Source: Cinclus cinclus
Taxonomy: Eukaryota > Chordata > Aves > Passeriformes > Cinclidae
DNA length: 64,000 bases
Direction of reading: 5' to 3'
NCBI RefSeq assembly: GCF_963662255.1
Contig: NC_085052.1
Location: 31,196,654-31,260,653, forward strand
Under the pieces are notes generated by a model. That model did no database searches. It worked only from the letters and a program-made list of their open reading frames with translations, and was not told where the DNA came from. Both the position numbers and the translations under genes were made by a program. Positions 25,382 through 39,200 of the stretch are shown one piece after another (within the stretch, counting starts at the first letter, position 1; each line of letters opens with the position of its first letter).

Positions 25382-27959
25382 TGTGAGGTTATGTAACTGT
25401 CCTGAAAGCAGCAGTGCAAGCAAGATTTCCTGCAGTGAATTCAGGGCAAGATAACATCTACCTGATGCCATGCCACCTTCATTGTGATTAGTGGATCTGC
25501 ATGTTGTCCTGAAAAATTTTAGCCGTTTTCTGTTCATCTTCTGAGGGCAGTCAGAAAAATAATCCCATGGCCCAGTAAAGCAAGTGAAAAAGGCTGGAGG
25601 AGAAGATCAAAACTTTTTGCAGAGCATTCAAATGTCACTTTTGTTTCACCCATGCAATTTGGCATTCTAAGCATGATGCTGTAGTCAATAACACCTGCAA
25701 GCATCTCTCCTGATCCCCAGCATTACCAGCCATGGCAAAAAGAAAGATGTTTGTATGGAGGAAGGCAGTAAAGATCCTGGTACTATAAAATGCCATAAGT
25801 TGGGAGCCTGTGAAAAGAAATTTCATAGCAGGAATGGGAAGCCGATGTGTGTGGAGTTCAGTAGCAAAGCAACTGAGTCCATGTGAACGTAGGGAATAAA
25901 CATCTGTGTAAGTGACAGGTCAGACAGCTGAGGGTTGCTCTTGCCAGTGCAGCCACACTGATGATGAAAGTGCTGCCTGAGGTGCTGAAGCAGCCGGTGA
26001 GGAGAGACCTCTCTGGGATCCTGAGGAACCATTAACAAGCACCCGGGGCAGAGAGGACACTCTGCAAGGACAGCTGCCACCACGCAGTCCGTGGATGCTG
26101 CGACCGGCCGTGTGCTCCCTGCACAGGCCTGCTCAACCAGGGAAAGCCTCCTGATGCTTCCACAGAGGATTAGCACCCAGCTCCCTTTGCAGTGACACCT
26201 CCTCCCCCTTAATGTAATCAGGTCCTTGCTTTTCTGTCCCTGCTTTAGGTCAGCCTTATTACATTCTGTATACTCGGGTATCAGCTCACTAACAATGCTT
26301 AAGAATCCTGTGAGTCCCCACGAAGCTATTTTTTTGAAAAAAAAAAAAATAATCCAAACTAATCCTTACCTGCATATGGCAATGGCTGATTCCAAGGGAA
26401 GAAGGCAACCCATGGCTCAGACAATGATCAAAACATCTGCACGTCATTGCAAACAGGCTCTGTGCACCGAGCGTCCTTCCCAGTCACTTGTAAATTCCTG
26501 GAAAGCATCTGTGCAATACTTTCAAGTCAGTTAAAATTTGCAGGGCAAATTTGGTAAAATGGGGAGACAATGGAAATAACAATAAAGAGAGCATAGCAAT
26601 CTTAATAGTGAAAATGCTACTTTTGAAAAAAAAAAAAAAGACATAGGATTTTTTTTAAAAGCTGAAGAAATTTCATTCTAAAGGTGTGTTGCATATATTC
26701 ATGTTCGCCTGATAATTATCACAGGACATGTAATGTAGTTTTTCAGTAGCAATGGCCAGGAAAGTAAATATTGTCAATAGGGATAATTTTAAGAAGTAAA
26801 GGGTGAAGAGTAAATAAAAATATTGAATTATGAAAATTTAGAATTGTTGAAGATCTCAGAGATTAAGTTAATAGTTTTATGAATATTTGTTCATAACCTA
26901 ATATATGAAAGCAACATGTAGCTGCTATGCTATGAGAAATTTAATTTTGAAGATTCTCCTCCTTCTTTTATCCTGTACATGTTGATCACATGTACTGAAA
27001 TCAACTCCCCCCTCCCATAAGTAAGTAAGTGAAGAACAGGGCTTTCCACGTAAACAGAGGGGGTGCTGGCAGAAGTACCTGTGTGCAAAGGGGAAAGGAT
27101 ACTCCAGAGACAAAAGCCACCTTCTCCAAGTCTGAGTGCAGGGAGAGGATTTAGTGCTCCTTCCCTTGTGTTCGGCCAGCTCATGCAGAGAAGTTCAGAA
27201 GCAAGGTTGAAAGGGGATGGGAAATGTTGAGAAGTTAGTGGGGAAGTGGCTTAGAGTGGCTGAGGGGTGACAGCTGGACCCACATGAGAGAGATCAGTCC
27301 CAGCTGTTTCACCTACAGATTTCGGGTCTCTCCACACTGCAGTCAAGTGCCTCCCCTCTGCTCCTCATGAGCTGCCCTGCTGAGACGTGTCGGGCTCACG
27401 CTGTCCTCTCCTTGCCTGCCTTTGAAGAGAGCCCTCATCACCTACTAAAATACCTCTGCACAGAGAAGCCCCTATTTTCAAGCTAGTGTCTACAAAATTT
27501 TCCAGACTGTGTACTCTGTGAACAGCGAGGTGATTTGAGCATGGAAATTAAGAAATCTCTGTTACACACAGGACTAGATTGCAGTTCTGACTTGGAGTGT
27601 TATAACTTGATTATGTCTTTTCTCTGTACCTAATGTACTTATTTCATACTCATATTTATTTCACCCTCTCCATTTTCCTGCTAGAACATAATTTGTTCTA
27701 TCAGATGCAGTTCTGTAATTCCTCAAAGCCAAGGAATTTTTCTTCCTTCAGTGCCTGCTTCTATCTAGCCCACGTTGTGTATATGAGCTATTGAATTGCA
27801 CAGAATCTGAGTTAACTGCTTTGTGTCACTTTATTTAAGCTCTAATACTTTATACACAAACCAAGTATGATATTAGGGGCAATGAACATGAAGATAATAC
27901 CTGTAGTTTCAAATAAGCACCCTATTAAGAGTTTGTAGCAGTGTCCTGGTACTTTGGAC
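25379..27959. other. unannotated unique sequence
   Basis: No gene recognised. A GC-rich segment at about 25960-26130 carries a small CpG cluster (near 26041-26110). A-runs occur near 26336-26350 and 26626-26639. Frames reach 117 codons on the - strand without any known domain. Confidence 0.5.
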
Positions 27960-28017
27960 AACACTGTTATTGTTAGGGAGTGATGGTCAACAGTGTTATT
28001 GTTAGAAAGTGATTGTC
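27960..28017 (+). repeat. 29-bp direct tandem duplication
   Basis: Two adjacent 29-base copies, 27960-27988 and 27989-28017, share 'gttattgttag' and differ at about four positions. It looks like a modestly old local duplication. Confidence 0.85.
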
Positions 28018-31000
28018 TCCGTTTCAATTCTGTCATTTCTCAGGGATCAGTTGTCTCAGTTTGGTGGCTGCTTTCTTTGGTTTTTTCTTTCTCTTTTGTT
28101 TGTTTGGTTGGTTTTGGTTTGGCTTTCTCCCTAGCTAGTCTTTCCCAGCTCATTGCCTGCACAATGCATGCCAGTCAAAATGTCAGATAGCTATAGCAGA
28201 ACTCTCATCTGATGTTACAAGTACTTTCGGCCATTGCTTCCCCTTAGTATCCACCATGGAATCCTTTTCATTGAATCTTTGGGCTGGTGGTGCTACTCAC
28301 CACACAGGCTACTGCCATCTGTGCACATCTTTACTTTGAGCTTTGTAGGTGACTTCATGAAATCTCTTTGAAAAGACTTAATTGAGTCCTGTGCTCCTGA
28401 CAAAGTTTTGTCTCATTCTAACAGTACAGGCAAGTTTCTTATCAGGGATTTGTGTAGGCTCCCAAATTCATAAGATGATTTTCTGAACTCTAAATCAACT
28501 ATACATTTCAAAACCTCCCCAAAATAATCAAACATTTCTACTTCCCCCTCCCCCCCAAAAAAACCCAAAACCAAACTACCCCCACCTTGTCTCCTTAGTA
28601 TGCACAGAATGGTAGTACAATGTGTTAGGCTCCTAAACACTCTAAGAAGTCAAATCCTTTAATGCACTTGATGTTCGTTTTCTCTGCCATGGTTCTCTTC
28701 TTGCTGATGAAAATATTGTATCCTTTTTGTTGTTGTTGTTGTTGTTCCTTCCCCACCTTTCCTTTTTTCATTGACTGTTCTGAGAGGTTCTTCATGTTTC
28801 CATTTGGAATGCTTTCCGCTGCCACGCTCCCAGCCCCACAGCCAAGGTGCCTACAGGGTGTGCTTCAACCAGTGCCTGCTCAGCACTGCCTGACAGGAAT
28901 ATCCCTGCACTAGAACATCAGCATTCCCAGCTGCCTTTTGCCAGAGCTGTTTAAAGCACATCTCTCTACAGCTGCCACGGAGAGTTTGGTAAAGAGGCAA
29001 AGCCAAGCCTTAAGGGAGTTAGGGGAAGTGTGAGTTTTACACAGAGAAGCAGCACTTTTGCTTGGAAAACTCCAGAGCTGATAGACTTCATGGGAATTTT
29101 GTGGGCCCTGCAGCAGTTAGTGGCCATACAGACTCACCACTCTTTTGGTGACCTGAAGTAATTTATCAGCTTAGCATTTCTTTGCAGCCTTTTCAGGCTG
29201 ACAGTGATTTAGCTTGATAACTAAAATTAGCCGGTGTCACTGTCACCAATATCTTGATACTTGCAGCCTAACAGAATTAAAAAAGACATCTTTCCTACCC
29301 TGTTAGGAAGGCTTTATTCTCCAAATGGACTTCTGAGTTTCTGAGAACCAGGATCCCAAGCCTGATATGAAGCCAAAGCTGCCAATTATATCTCAGGTGA
29401 CCAGAACTTCTTAGGTTTCTCCTCTAAAGGTGCTCTTGTCTTTTGATCTTGAGTACAGGTCTCAGACCTAGATCTAAAATACTGAAAACAACTTACTTTA
29501 TGATGTAAACTAAAAAAAAAAAACATATCAATACCTTTAGCCAAAGAACCAAGGATTGAATTACCATCAATATGATTTGCCTTCCAGAGAAGGGCTGAGG
29601 CATATTGGCAAGAGAGTGTGCAGAGACCTGGCTTGCAGTCTCACAGCTTGGCTTGTGCAGTGCTTGAAGTGTATGCCCACTTCACATTTAGCGTTCTCTC
29701 ATCTGCCAAATGCTATTAGATTTTTTTCTTTACTTTTTTTTTTGTTTGTTTAAAGCTGTTATCAGTTTATATATTCCAATCTGTAGCCTGAACATGATTT
29801 GATCACAGTACAGATTGCCTCTTGTTGACAGTATCTGTTGTACCTTTTCTAACTCACAGCCTGGAAAGGTCTGGAACCAGTGCCCTTAGGCCGACCCTTA
29901 GAGTGCAACTTTTTTTCAACAGAGGTTTAACTGGACTCTTCTAACAAAAATCGCTTTTATTGCCAGAAGGATCCTTTAGTCAGTGCTGATAGTTTTATTC
30001 TGTCTCTTTGCATTGTTTTGTTTCACTCTAATGGGAAAAAAAGGGAAATGCATGCTTTCATTGTTAGGGAATGAGAAGTGACAAACATTAAAAAATTATA
30101 TTAATGTATAACATCTTAATATATTTGGCATGTAACAATGTTTGCGGAGAATAATATTATCAACTACATGTTTTTGAAGAGCATAATTATTTGTGTATGT
30201 TTGATGAAAAAACAAACAGTAATATATAGTTATTTAATAAGCATTCAAGCATCACTGGATGCATATAGGATTAATAATAACATAGAAAAATATTTCCCCT
30301 AGGGAAAGCATGGAAAGCTGAGGCATTGTTCCCTCTTCCTATTTTTACTTCCTGAAACACCAAATTCTTCCAGTTCTGCTTTGCAAGAAGACACATTACA
30401 CTTGGAATCTGCATGCAGTCTGAGGGAAACTGCTGATGGGTGATAAGTACTTGCCATAAATTAGCAGCTTTATGAATATTTGAGTTGGTTGCACTCTTGG
30501 AGCATCCTAGTGGGTCAGCTCTGCTGTGGCTGCACAAATGTGCTTCTCTGTGACGTGCAAGTACTGTGAGAAAGGGATCCAGGCTGACTGGAGGCAGGCT
30601 CTCTACACTGATTAACATCTGAGCATGATGTAGGGGAAGATTAAAATGAGGATAAAGTATATTTTCTGTTAAATTATAAAAGAAGAACATGCTGTATGAA
30701 TTACCCTTCTGTAATTTTCACTGTGTATGTATGTAATGAGATAATCCATGGTAATCCTCATGAATCAACCCAGAGTATTAATTTTAAAAGTTTAACTAAT
30801 TTCTTCCCCTTGTGGGTGGCATTTGTAAAGATTCCAAATACCCTGGACGTTCTCCTTCAAAGTAAGACTTGTAAGGGTAAGAGCTGTGAACTCAACACTA
30901 TATTTCACCTAAGAAGCTCTGAGTAATTTACAAGCAGCCTGTTCCTAAGATGTGAAAGTGTTACTACATCACCTGGAACTATATGAGGAATCAGCAAGGC

Positions 31001-34000
31001 ACACTGGGCACTATCTAATATTTGTTTTGTTTTGTTTCCTGTTGTGTAGACAGAAATTTTCGTGTTTAGAGTGAGAGAGATGACCTAAGAAAGTCAATGG
31101 AGAGTTCTAGGAATACGAGGGTAATCTATAGAAGATTAATTAAGTAATGAAGGGCTGAAGTTCTATGTTTGCCTTGGAAGACACCGTGAACTTGAAATGC
31201 AGAACAGCAGAGGCTCTGTCATTTTACTAGATTGCAGGAGTTCTGAAATACAATTTTCCTTTTCCTGAACATTGAATTTTTACTAATAAGGCACTGGAGT
31301 GTGTAGGCAGCCTATTCCTGTCTCCACTGTTATGCTGTGCTGAAAATACAGCGAGTCTCAGGACTGATGTTGTCAGTGAAAGGAACTGTTGTGAAAGAAT
31401 TGTGTATCTTTTGGTCACACTTCTAACAAAATAGCTGCTACCTTTAAAAGTCTTTTAAGTTTGGCAGATGTTTTTTACCCTTCCTCCCTGGAGTTACTTA
31501 CGTTGTACCCTCTTTATTATTTAGAGACATGTATAATTCAAATGACATAATTAGAAAATTGAATAGAAATACTTTGTGATAACTGTGTTGTGAATGCTGG
31601 GACTGTCATTGTAACTACATGAAGCTGCATTCAGTCTGCTTTACAAGGTTACTGGTTGAAACAAGAGAAATGGGCTGCCTAAATTTAAAAACTAGTCAGA
31701 TCTGGGACTTCACATGCCATCAGCCTGAGAGCAGCGTTACAGCCTACTTGTGGCAGACCTTTCCAGGAAACTTTCTAAAGAGGGAGGAAAAAGTCAAAAT
31801 ACACAGAATTGCTAACGTGATTTGTCTTAAAAGGAAGCATGTGAGAGCAAATTTATGAAGCACACAGGTATTTGCTTTTTTGGAAGAGGTTTTCTTGTTA
31901 GACACTCTCCCCACCCTTTAAAGCTCTCAGATTAATCCCGATGCAAAATAGGAAGACCTATTAATTATCAAAAAAACCCTTCACAGGATGGAAAATTCAT
32001 TTTACATAAATCCTTATTAGCCATATCTTCTCAGTGTAGCAGAACTTTACTTTTCATGTCTCTTGACAGCTCCCAGTTTGACAAAGGAAGCTTAGCTTCA
32101 CTAAGAAAAGCAAATCCATTTTTTTGGGGATTCCAATTAACACGTTGACATTGTATTATAGAGCTGGAGGTGTATGAAATTATTCCCTGGGAGTTTACCA
32201 CCACTGGGAAAGGTGATTGATTCTACTACCTGGAGGAAGTAATAGATAATGTATTAAGTAACACAGGGATGGTTTGTTTTGTTCCCCTGCAGCAAAAGAC
32301 AAATTCCATCTTCATTTTAATTTTTACATGAGAGGCAGCACCACACAGAGGCACAGCTGCAAAGCTCAAACTTCTGCTGCTCCATATTGGGACCCCAGTG
32401 AAGCAGAACATTAATCTGCACAGCAAACAAATGACTATCATTTACATAATTACATTTAGTCACAATTTATAACATATTCATAAGTGCATGAGTGAGAATG
32501 ATGCATTTGCTGTGTAAGGGATAGAAATCATGGATCAGCCTGGGCTTTGCCAGGACTGGAGGAATAACAAGAAGTGATTTTCCAGTGTGTTAGAAAATTC
32601 ACACTTGTGATTTTGAGTCCAGCTGCTCTTACCTGTCCTTTCTGGCCTTTTGTACTAATGGGTTTTATTTCTGTGAGTGACTGTGGGCAGAAGCTCTTTT
32701 GCATAAACCTATGGTAATTCTTACAGTAATCTTTGGGAAAAAGGGCAAAAATATGTCTTTCACCAGAAATGTTTCCATTAACAACTCCTGATTTACTTGA
32801 AAATGAAAGAGAGTGACTGGAAATCAAATGGACTTCCAATAAATGTCTTTTATCTTTAACCATGGCCCTTATGATTACCATAGTTACACTACACAAGAGA
32901 TTAAATAGCAGAGAGTAAAGCTTTCATAAAGTTTAAGTAAGTCCTCTTTCCCCAGAAGAGTATCAAATAATAATCTTAGGCATCACTTTTATTCCTATCC
33001 CTGTTTGCTTTCTCTGCTCTTACATTTTTTTTCTTATTTTTCTTGGTTTCACCTCCATTTTTTATGCTTTATTGTCCTTTTTTTCCCCTCATGATTTTTA
33101 CAATCAATTTGGTGATATGACTGTTTCCCTTTTATAAAACTGGTAGAAATTGTGTAACAGTTGCTTATATCCATCTCCATATTTCACATTTTCCTGTAAT
33201 TCTGCCACTTTTTGAGCAATTGGACAACTATTTGTGATATATTTTTTGTTTTTAACTTCAATTATTTCTCTGAGTTTTAGAGTTCTCACATAAATATGTC
33301 ACTGTAATTCTGAAGAACATACAACTACAACTCAGATTTTTGAGAAAACAGAAAATTAGATGATATAAAAAGCATCTCATCTGATATAACCAATTAAAAC
33401 AAAAAGACAACATTCCACTAAAACCACTCTTCTGTTTTCTCCTGCAAATTAGAGCCCTGTCAGATAATTCTCTGTGCAGAGAGAATCAGTTTCCTAAAAT
33501 CATTGTGTGTGGTGGGGTTTTTTGACTGGTTATTGGTTTGCTTTGGTTTGATTTTTTTCACCCAGCAACTTGCTGAGGGATTATCACCCACTCAGAGAGC
33601 AGATCAATAGCACAGCCAGGAGCAGCAGGTTGGAGAATTTTGCTCCCTTTTTCTGGCTTTGCCAGGACACTTGGCTGACAAGGTGCTCAGAGGTTGCACG
33701 TTCAGCTCTGGGGATCCGAAAGGTTCAGTAGCAAGGAAAAGGATGGAGTCACCAAGAGGTAACCCTTTAGTGAATGGAACTACTCAGACCTTAGTCTAAA
33801 TTCAGCTTTGGGAAGGTTGCCTGCCAGGAGTGCTAATATTCCTACAACTCCGAGTTACTCATATCTTTTCAGACTGTTGTGTTCAGAAGAGGCACAGTCA
33901 AAGAAAACCCGAAGAGAGCTTTTAAATGCAATAACAATGTTCATTTCCAACTCCCACACACTTTATAAAAAATTAAATGTAATAGTTTCTAGAGTAATTC

Positions 34001-34170
34001 TCATGCAAATCTATTGCATTCTTCATAAAATCCAAATAGATGCATCGCAGTTGCACTTCACATGACCTTTCTGTTTTCAGAGATTTAAAATCCCAAAATC
34101 CCATTACTCTTCATGCATTCCTAAGCACTGGCTTTGGTTGGGGCTCTTCTTTTTTGGTTGGGGAGGGGAT
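28018..34170. other. unannotated unique sequence with a small (TTG)n
   Basis: No gene or interspersed repeat recognised. (TTG)6 lies at about 28728-28746. A C-run to A-run junction occurs near 28543-28562 and a (TTTTG)3 run near 31021-31036. The 139-codon - strand frame at 30271-30690 has no recognisable domain. Confidence 0.5.
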
Positions 34171-34200
34171 TTTTGTTGTTGTTGTTTTTTGTTGTTGTTT
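34171..34200 (+). repeat. (GTT)n microsatellite
   Basis: Two blocks of GTT units split by a T run, followed by GGG and another T run. Confidence 0.9.
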
Positions 34201-34252
34201 TTGGGTTTTTTTTGTAAAAAAGGTGTATTGTGAGAAGAAAAACTACTCCTAA

Positions 34253-34322
34253 ATATTATTATTATTATTATTATTATTACTATTATTACTATTATTACTA
34301 TTATTACTATTATTATTATTTT
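34253..34322 (+). repeat. (ATT)n with ATTACT variant units
   Basis: Perfect ATT units at both ends enclose a middle where ATTATTACT repeats with a 9-base period about four times. Point change followed by spread of the variant unit is the simplest history. Poly-Ile frames on the - strand are by-products. Confidence 0.95.
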
Positions 34323-35436
34323 CAATCCTGGAAACTAAACTTAGTAAATTAAAACGATACATTATGGAAATGAACCTGCAATTGGTGTACATTTCAGGCT
34401 ACTGATGCTGTGGGTATCTTTTCTTCTAATCCAAGTACTCAAACTGTGGGGGAACATGGGAAACGTTCTGCGACCTGTGGACTACGTCTGGCTTCAACCT
34501 TTTTTGCTTAAATAAATCTTTTGCCTTTGTGCAATTCTTTCTAACTCTCTGGTAGTTCCCAGTATATAATGTTGCTTCATGCAAAGCAGGACATTATTTT
34601 TCCTTTCAGTGAGATATCTTGCATTGGTTTCTCTTGTGGTAAATCTGTGGCCAAAGGCAAGGAAGGAAGTGGTTCCACACTGCAGTGTGCTGCAAATGAG
34701 GTTCCATTGAAGGATTTGGTACTTGCCTCTGGACTTTTGTTAAGGTGCTCCTAATTTATCCTTCTATTTCCTTCTGATCTTGGGAACTGCAGGTATTCAA
34801 TTTGACTGGCAACCAGGCTGTGTGATGGACCAGGACAGCTGTCATTTGAACCATCAGAGAATAATGAAGATCATGAAAGTTCAGACCAAGCTTTGAAGGC
34901 ATGTTTTCCTTAATTTAATTCTCAATGAGAGGTCAGATGCCTCCAGGCTTTCCTTTTTTTGAATATTGTCCCAAAAAGCCTCAGACAAATATTTCTAGAA
35001 GTCCAAACTTTGTTTAAACTTAGAAAGAAATGCATTGCAAAACATCTACTCTCTCTGGACTCAGTCCTTTCAGTCATATGTGACTGATACAATACTTGAT
35101 ACAAAGGAAATAAGCATTACAGAGATATCAGGAGCAGCAATGGAAAATGTCAGAATTTAGAAAACAATACTCAAACAAGTGAAGAGAATGAAAATGAGGT
35201 AATGAAGGGTAAAAAAAGACAATGCAGAAGGCTGAAGGAGTGGGAAAGACATAACATCAAAAATATGTAAAAGACTTCTCATTATGGAGAAAAAAATCTA
35301 TGGAGAGAACAGTTATATTGTGGAAATTGTTGTCTGAAGGAAATGGTTTTCATCACTGAAAATCCTTTTAGGGAGGGTTAGGTAGAGATTTTTATGGGTT
35401 TAGGTCTTCAAAGAGGCAAGAGCAGTTGTTGGTTGC
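34323..35436. other. unannotated unique sequence
   Basis: No gene recognised. The segment between the microsatellites and the downstream LTR is ordinary AT-rich DNA with frames of about 60 codons. The last bases before 35437 do not look like a primer-binding site, so no provirus interior adjoins the LTR. Confidence 0.5.
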
Positions 35437-35487
35437 TGTAAAATTGTTTATTGCAGAAACACATCAGTCTCAGAGACAAAGAGTCCC

Positions 35488-35625
35488 AAGCTTAAAGTCC
35501 GTGCCAAAAGCTTTCTGGCACAGAGTCCTGAATAGAACAGCTCCCTGGTATAAAGTCCTGAGCAGAGGCTGGGGCAGCAGCTCTCTGGTACAGAGTCTCT
35601 GAGAAGAAGCAGCAGCTCCCTGCTG
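35488..35625 (-). repeat. degenerate 30-40 bp tandem units inside the LTR
   Basis: Units start at 35509, 35539, 35579 and 35614, and a weaker one near 35488. They are 30, 40 and 35 bases long and share 'agct.tctgg.a.agagtc'. They sit in the GC-richer part near the LTR's 3' end. They probably arose by local duplication within the element before or after insertion. Confidence 0.75.
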
Positions 35626-35677
35626 TTCCTTTTTCTTCTTCTCTTCTTGTTCTTTTTCTTCTCCCATTTGGTGGTAT

Positions 35678-35710
35678 TGATGATGATGATGATGAAGATG
35701 ATGATGATGG
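35678..35710 (+). repeat. (GAT)n microsatellite inside the LTR
   Basis: About ten GAT units with one GAA interruption. It adjoins a TTC-rich stretch on the left and a GA-rich stretch on the right, so about 35620-35740 is a compound simple-sequence region. The - strand poly-His and poly-Ser frames are by-products. Confidence 0.93.
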
Positions 35711-36252
35711 TAGAGGAAGAGAGAGGGAGAGAGAGGGCTCTCCTCCCAATGCACAGATTTTTATTTGTTAATTACCCAATGAGCTAAAAACACGAACCTA
35801 AAACACTCCTTCTAAATCTATTAGAATTCTAGTTCTATAGAACGAAAGTGATGTTAATCCTTCTTCATAACTTCTGCACCTATATCTCTATCTATTCACA
35901 TAAATGGTTCTATCTGTTCTCTCTTAAAAATGTAAGCAATGTTTTACTATGTTTTCATTATGTCTGGAGCTAAGTTTCTGAACTTTTACCGAGGCTTACA
36001 ATTTGTATTAGATTCTAAGTCTTTTGCTCTTTTAAGGCACTTGAAACATATTCTTACTTACTTAAACTTATACTTCATATCTGTGTGACTTAATAATATT
36101 TCTACCCAAAACTAAAGCTTACACTTCTATTTCGTGTCCGTATGGCTTAATATACTTTAATTTCTCCAAAGGTTTCAATTCAATCCCTGCATTCTGTTTT
36201 ACACATTCTAACAGATCAGCAACTAACAAGGTTTTGAAATGACATTCCTACA

Positions 36253-39200
36253 GTTCAGTCTGTTATAGACCCCTTTACTCTGTGATAGCCATTTCTTTTA
36301 TTTTGTCCTTGCATCAGGTGCTGTATGTCTGTCTGAGCTTGGTCTCAGAAGGGTGATGCAAATAAGACACACCATTATGAAAAGAAGAGGCATTGTTGTG
36401 GATTCCATAAGCAATGGGAAAGAACCTAATGGGAATCATTGAAATTTGTTTGTCTAAAATGCCATTAAAGTTCCCCTCAGTACTGCTCTACTGTGAAATG
36501 CTTCTTTCAGAGAATCTTAGAACCATAGATTGAATAATTATACATAATTTTTGCTATTACTGAGTTTAAGTAAATTTAAAAAAATAGGTCAATGCTTTTT
36601 TTGGTGAGGGTGGTAGAAATGAGATATAATAGAGGCATATTCCAGATGATCAGTAACATTATATCCTGATACTGAGAAATGGGTTGTTTTACTACGTGTA
36701 GTAATGTGTTATTGGAAAATAGACATGCCTTTCAGCATATGCTTGTGTCAATGAAATTGTATCAAGAAGATCCCTAATGCCAATAAACCTGATCATTTAG
36801 TGCTAATAAAAAGCTATGTTCTCGTTTTTATTCACTCTGCAATTACTGAACTCTGTTTCAATAGGAAGCTGACAAGCCCCTTGGAAGCAATAAAATAGAC
36901 AGGTTCTTGGAGATCACATTCCAACTCAGCTTTCTATGTCTCTATAACCTTTAACGGGTTTTAGAACCTATGGGATTTCTAACTGATTCTCATAAAAATG
37001 ATCCACAGTTGTGATGATTAAATAACACTCGGGAAGAAACCTGTTCTCAATCCAAAAATGACCAGATCTGGAATGGTGGTGATATCTGTCAAATAAATAA
37101 GAGGAGAAAATGTAATGAGAAGTTCTTTTCTACCCATTATGAAAGGGATTTCCATGCTGAAGAGATAGCATATGTGCTGCACAAGAGAAATCCAGTCACA
37201 TAATTTCCCTCTGTACATCCGTATGCTCTAGCTCTGCCAAGAGCCCTGCTGTGGCACTTTGGGAGGATAAGAGTGAGAGGAGGAAAGAGAACATAGTTTT
37301 AGAGACTGCTTAAGAGGATTTGGTCTTCATTTCCTGATGACTAGATAAATATTGTCTTGGGCAATTCCTAAAACCTAAAGTTTCTTAAAGTATCCCAGCA
37401 CCCTGATAAACAACTCACAGCTGTAACAAAGAGTGCGGGATGGATTTTGGTTTTGTTTGTAGAATTTGGGGCTTGTCAAAAATTAGTTAAAACCCTCAAA
37501 CGTGAAAATGACCAGGAAAGACTTACAAATTCCTGTAAAGCTACTGTGGTAGGTGTGGGGGAGCAGAGAAAAAGAATGAATTTGCAACACAGTAGGGTGA
37601 TTAATTCTATCATGAGTCAGTCATAATTTATGCAAGTTCTGTGGCAACTCCTTGCCTCTGAGATTAGTGAGCCCAGTCCAGGTTCAGCAAGGGACGTGAG
37701 CTGCTCATCAGTCAATGCAGAGTGAGTGTTAGCTTTATCAAATCTCTAGGAGTCACAATTTTATAATCCAATCCAACGTGCTGCATGGTGGCATCCAAGA
37801 GGCATTGTAGGAAGTTGCCTAGGCATCCCTTTCTTGTAACTTTGAGGAAGAATAATCTGTTTTGCACATTTCTCTCAGCACTCTTGCACTTGCACTTACT
37901 GATGTGGTTGTGGTGCCCATCTCAAAACGCGGGATCCTTTCTCTCCAATTTGCACAAGTGGTCCAGATCATGCTTACTTTATAGCAGCTCTGGCTGTTTC
38001 CTTACCCCTACTCCACAGTTATATTCTAGCAAATAGAGGGCTATGGAAAACGAGTAGAACTTCAGGACTTATCCTGATATTCAAGTGCTGTCTATCTGTC
38101 CTACAATGACCCATGAGGAGAATAGGGCCTGGTGGTTGTTCCAGTTAAAGTAACACAGCTCAGAACATATCTGCTTCCCCTCAGAATGAAGTTACAATGT
38201 GATTATTGTGCTTAATAGCAGTCTAAAATTCATCTGTAAGAAATTCTGATTTATGCTGTGTAGCTTCAGTTGAGCCCTGGCCTGGCAGACTCAGGCCTCT
38301 GACCTGTTTCTATTTGTCCATCCAGACTGTGCCCACTTCAGACACATCACAAAAAACAATGTGTTCACCTCAGGATCAGTTTCCCTTTGTAGTATTTTGA
38401 CTTCAGACTCTGCCCATATCCTGCTCCCTATATTGAAGTATTTCCATTTCAGATCCTAGTACTGAGAAGGCACATGAATTATTCAAGGAACAGGTGTATG
38501 CAGCTGGAGTAATCACAAAACTCTTCAGAAGTGGAATACCTTTTTTTATTTCTTTGAATTTCAGTAAACTCTAAAAAAAGTTATTTTCTAACAAGCTGGC
38601 AAAAATGTGTGCATCATTGAAACAAAGCAGTAATTCAGCAACAGTATGATAATACAAATTAGAAGTTGTCTTTCATAGTACATTACAAACTTTCATAATT
38701 ACAAATTTCATAGTAAATTATGAAATTTAAAGGTCATATGACAGACTGATGGAAGATGATATAGTATATAAAGTAGATGTTTACTGCTCTGGAGGCCTTC
38801 ATCTCTTCTCATCTCGAAAGCTTTCTTCAGCCCCAACACTCAGCAATTACCATTTTCACAAAGTCCAGCTTATTAGAGTATCTGAGTGTGTCAGGGCAGT
38901 GGAGGGCACATTGCAGCTGAAAGATCAGTGAGAAAACAGATTCCCAGGAAAAGTACCCCATAATTGAAAAGAATGACTAGTTATAAATTAATAATTTGCC
39001 TTCCCTGGAAATTACTGGGTGTGATTACACTTCAGGCCTGTAGTCATTCCACTTGCTGTTGGCTAACATTTAATGTTTGTACACCACCATCCCATTAAAT
39101 CAGAAAAAAAACCTGACAGCAGACTCCTGTGATGCTACTCGCTGTGCTTTTCAGAAAGGGGATGGCCAGGCTCATATGGAAATCAGTTTTGAATGTTGGA

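Larger units (their letters stand above)
35437..36252 (-). mobile_element. ERV solo LTR, antisense, 816 bp
   Basis: Read on the - strand, the block begins TGTAGGAATG (from 36252) and ends TTTTACA (at 35437), giving matched TGTA/TACA ends. A perfect AATAAA lies 10 bases before the 3' end (35447-35452), as expected for an LTR R/U5. An 'aataaaaat' TATA-like box lies near 35759-35770. The upstream half is AT-rich and the transcribed part is GC-richer. No polypurine tract precedes it, no primer-binding site follows it, and no viral genes are nearby. The flanks share only 'gtt', so a 5-base target duplication is decayed or absent. It resembles LTRs common in songbirds; I cannot name the family. Confidence 0.72.

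Noticed and set aside
25117..25537. Frames with long poly-Phe or poly-Lys runs
   Set aside because: Translation of the 42-base A tract and its flanks.
35437..36252. Part of a complete provirus
   Set aside because: No primer-binding site, polypurine tract, viral frames or second LTR adjoin it.
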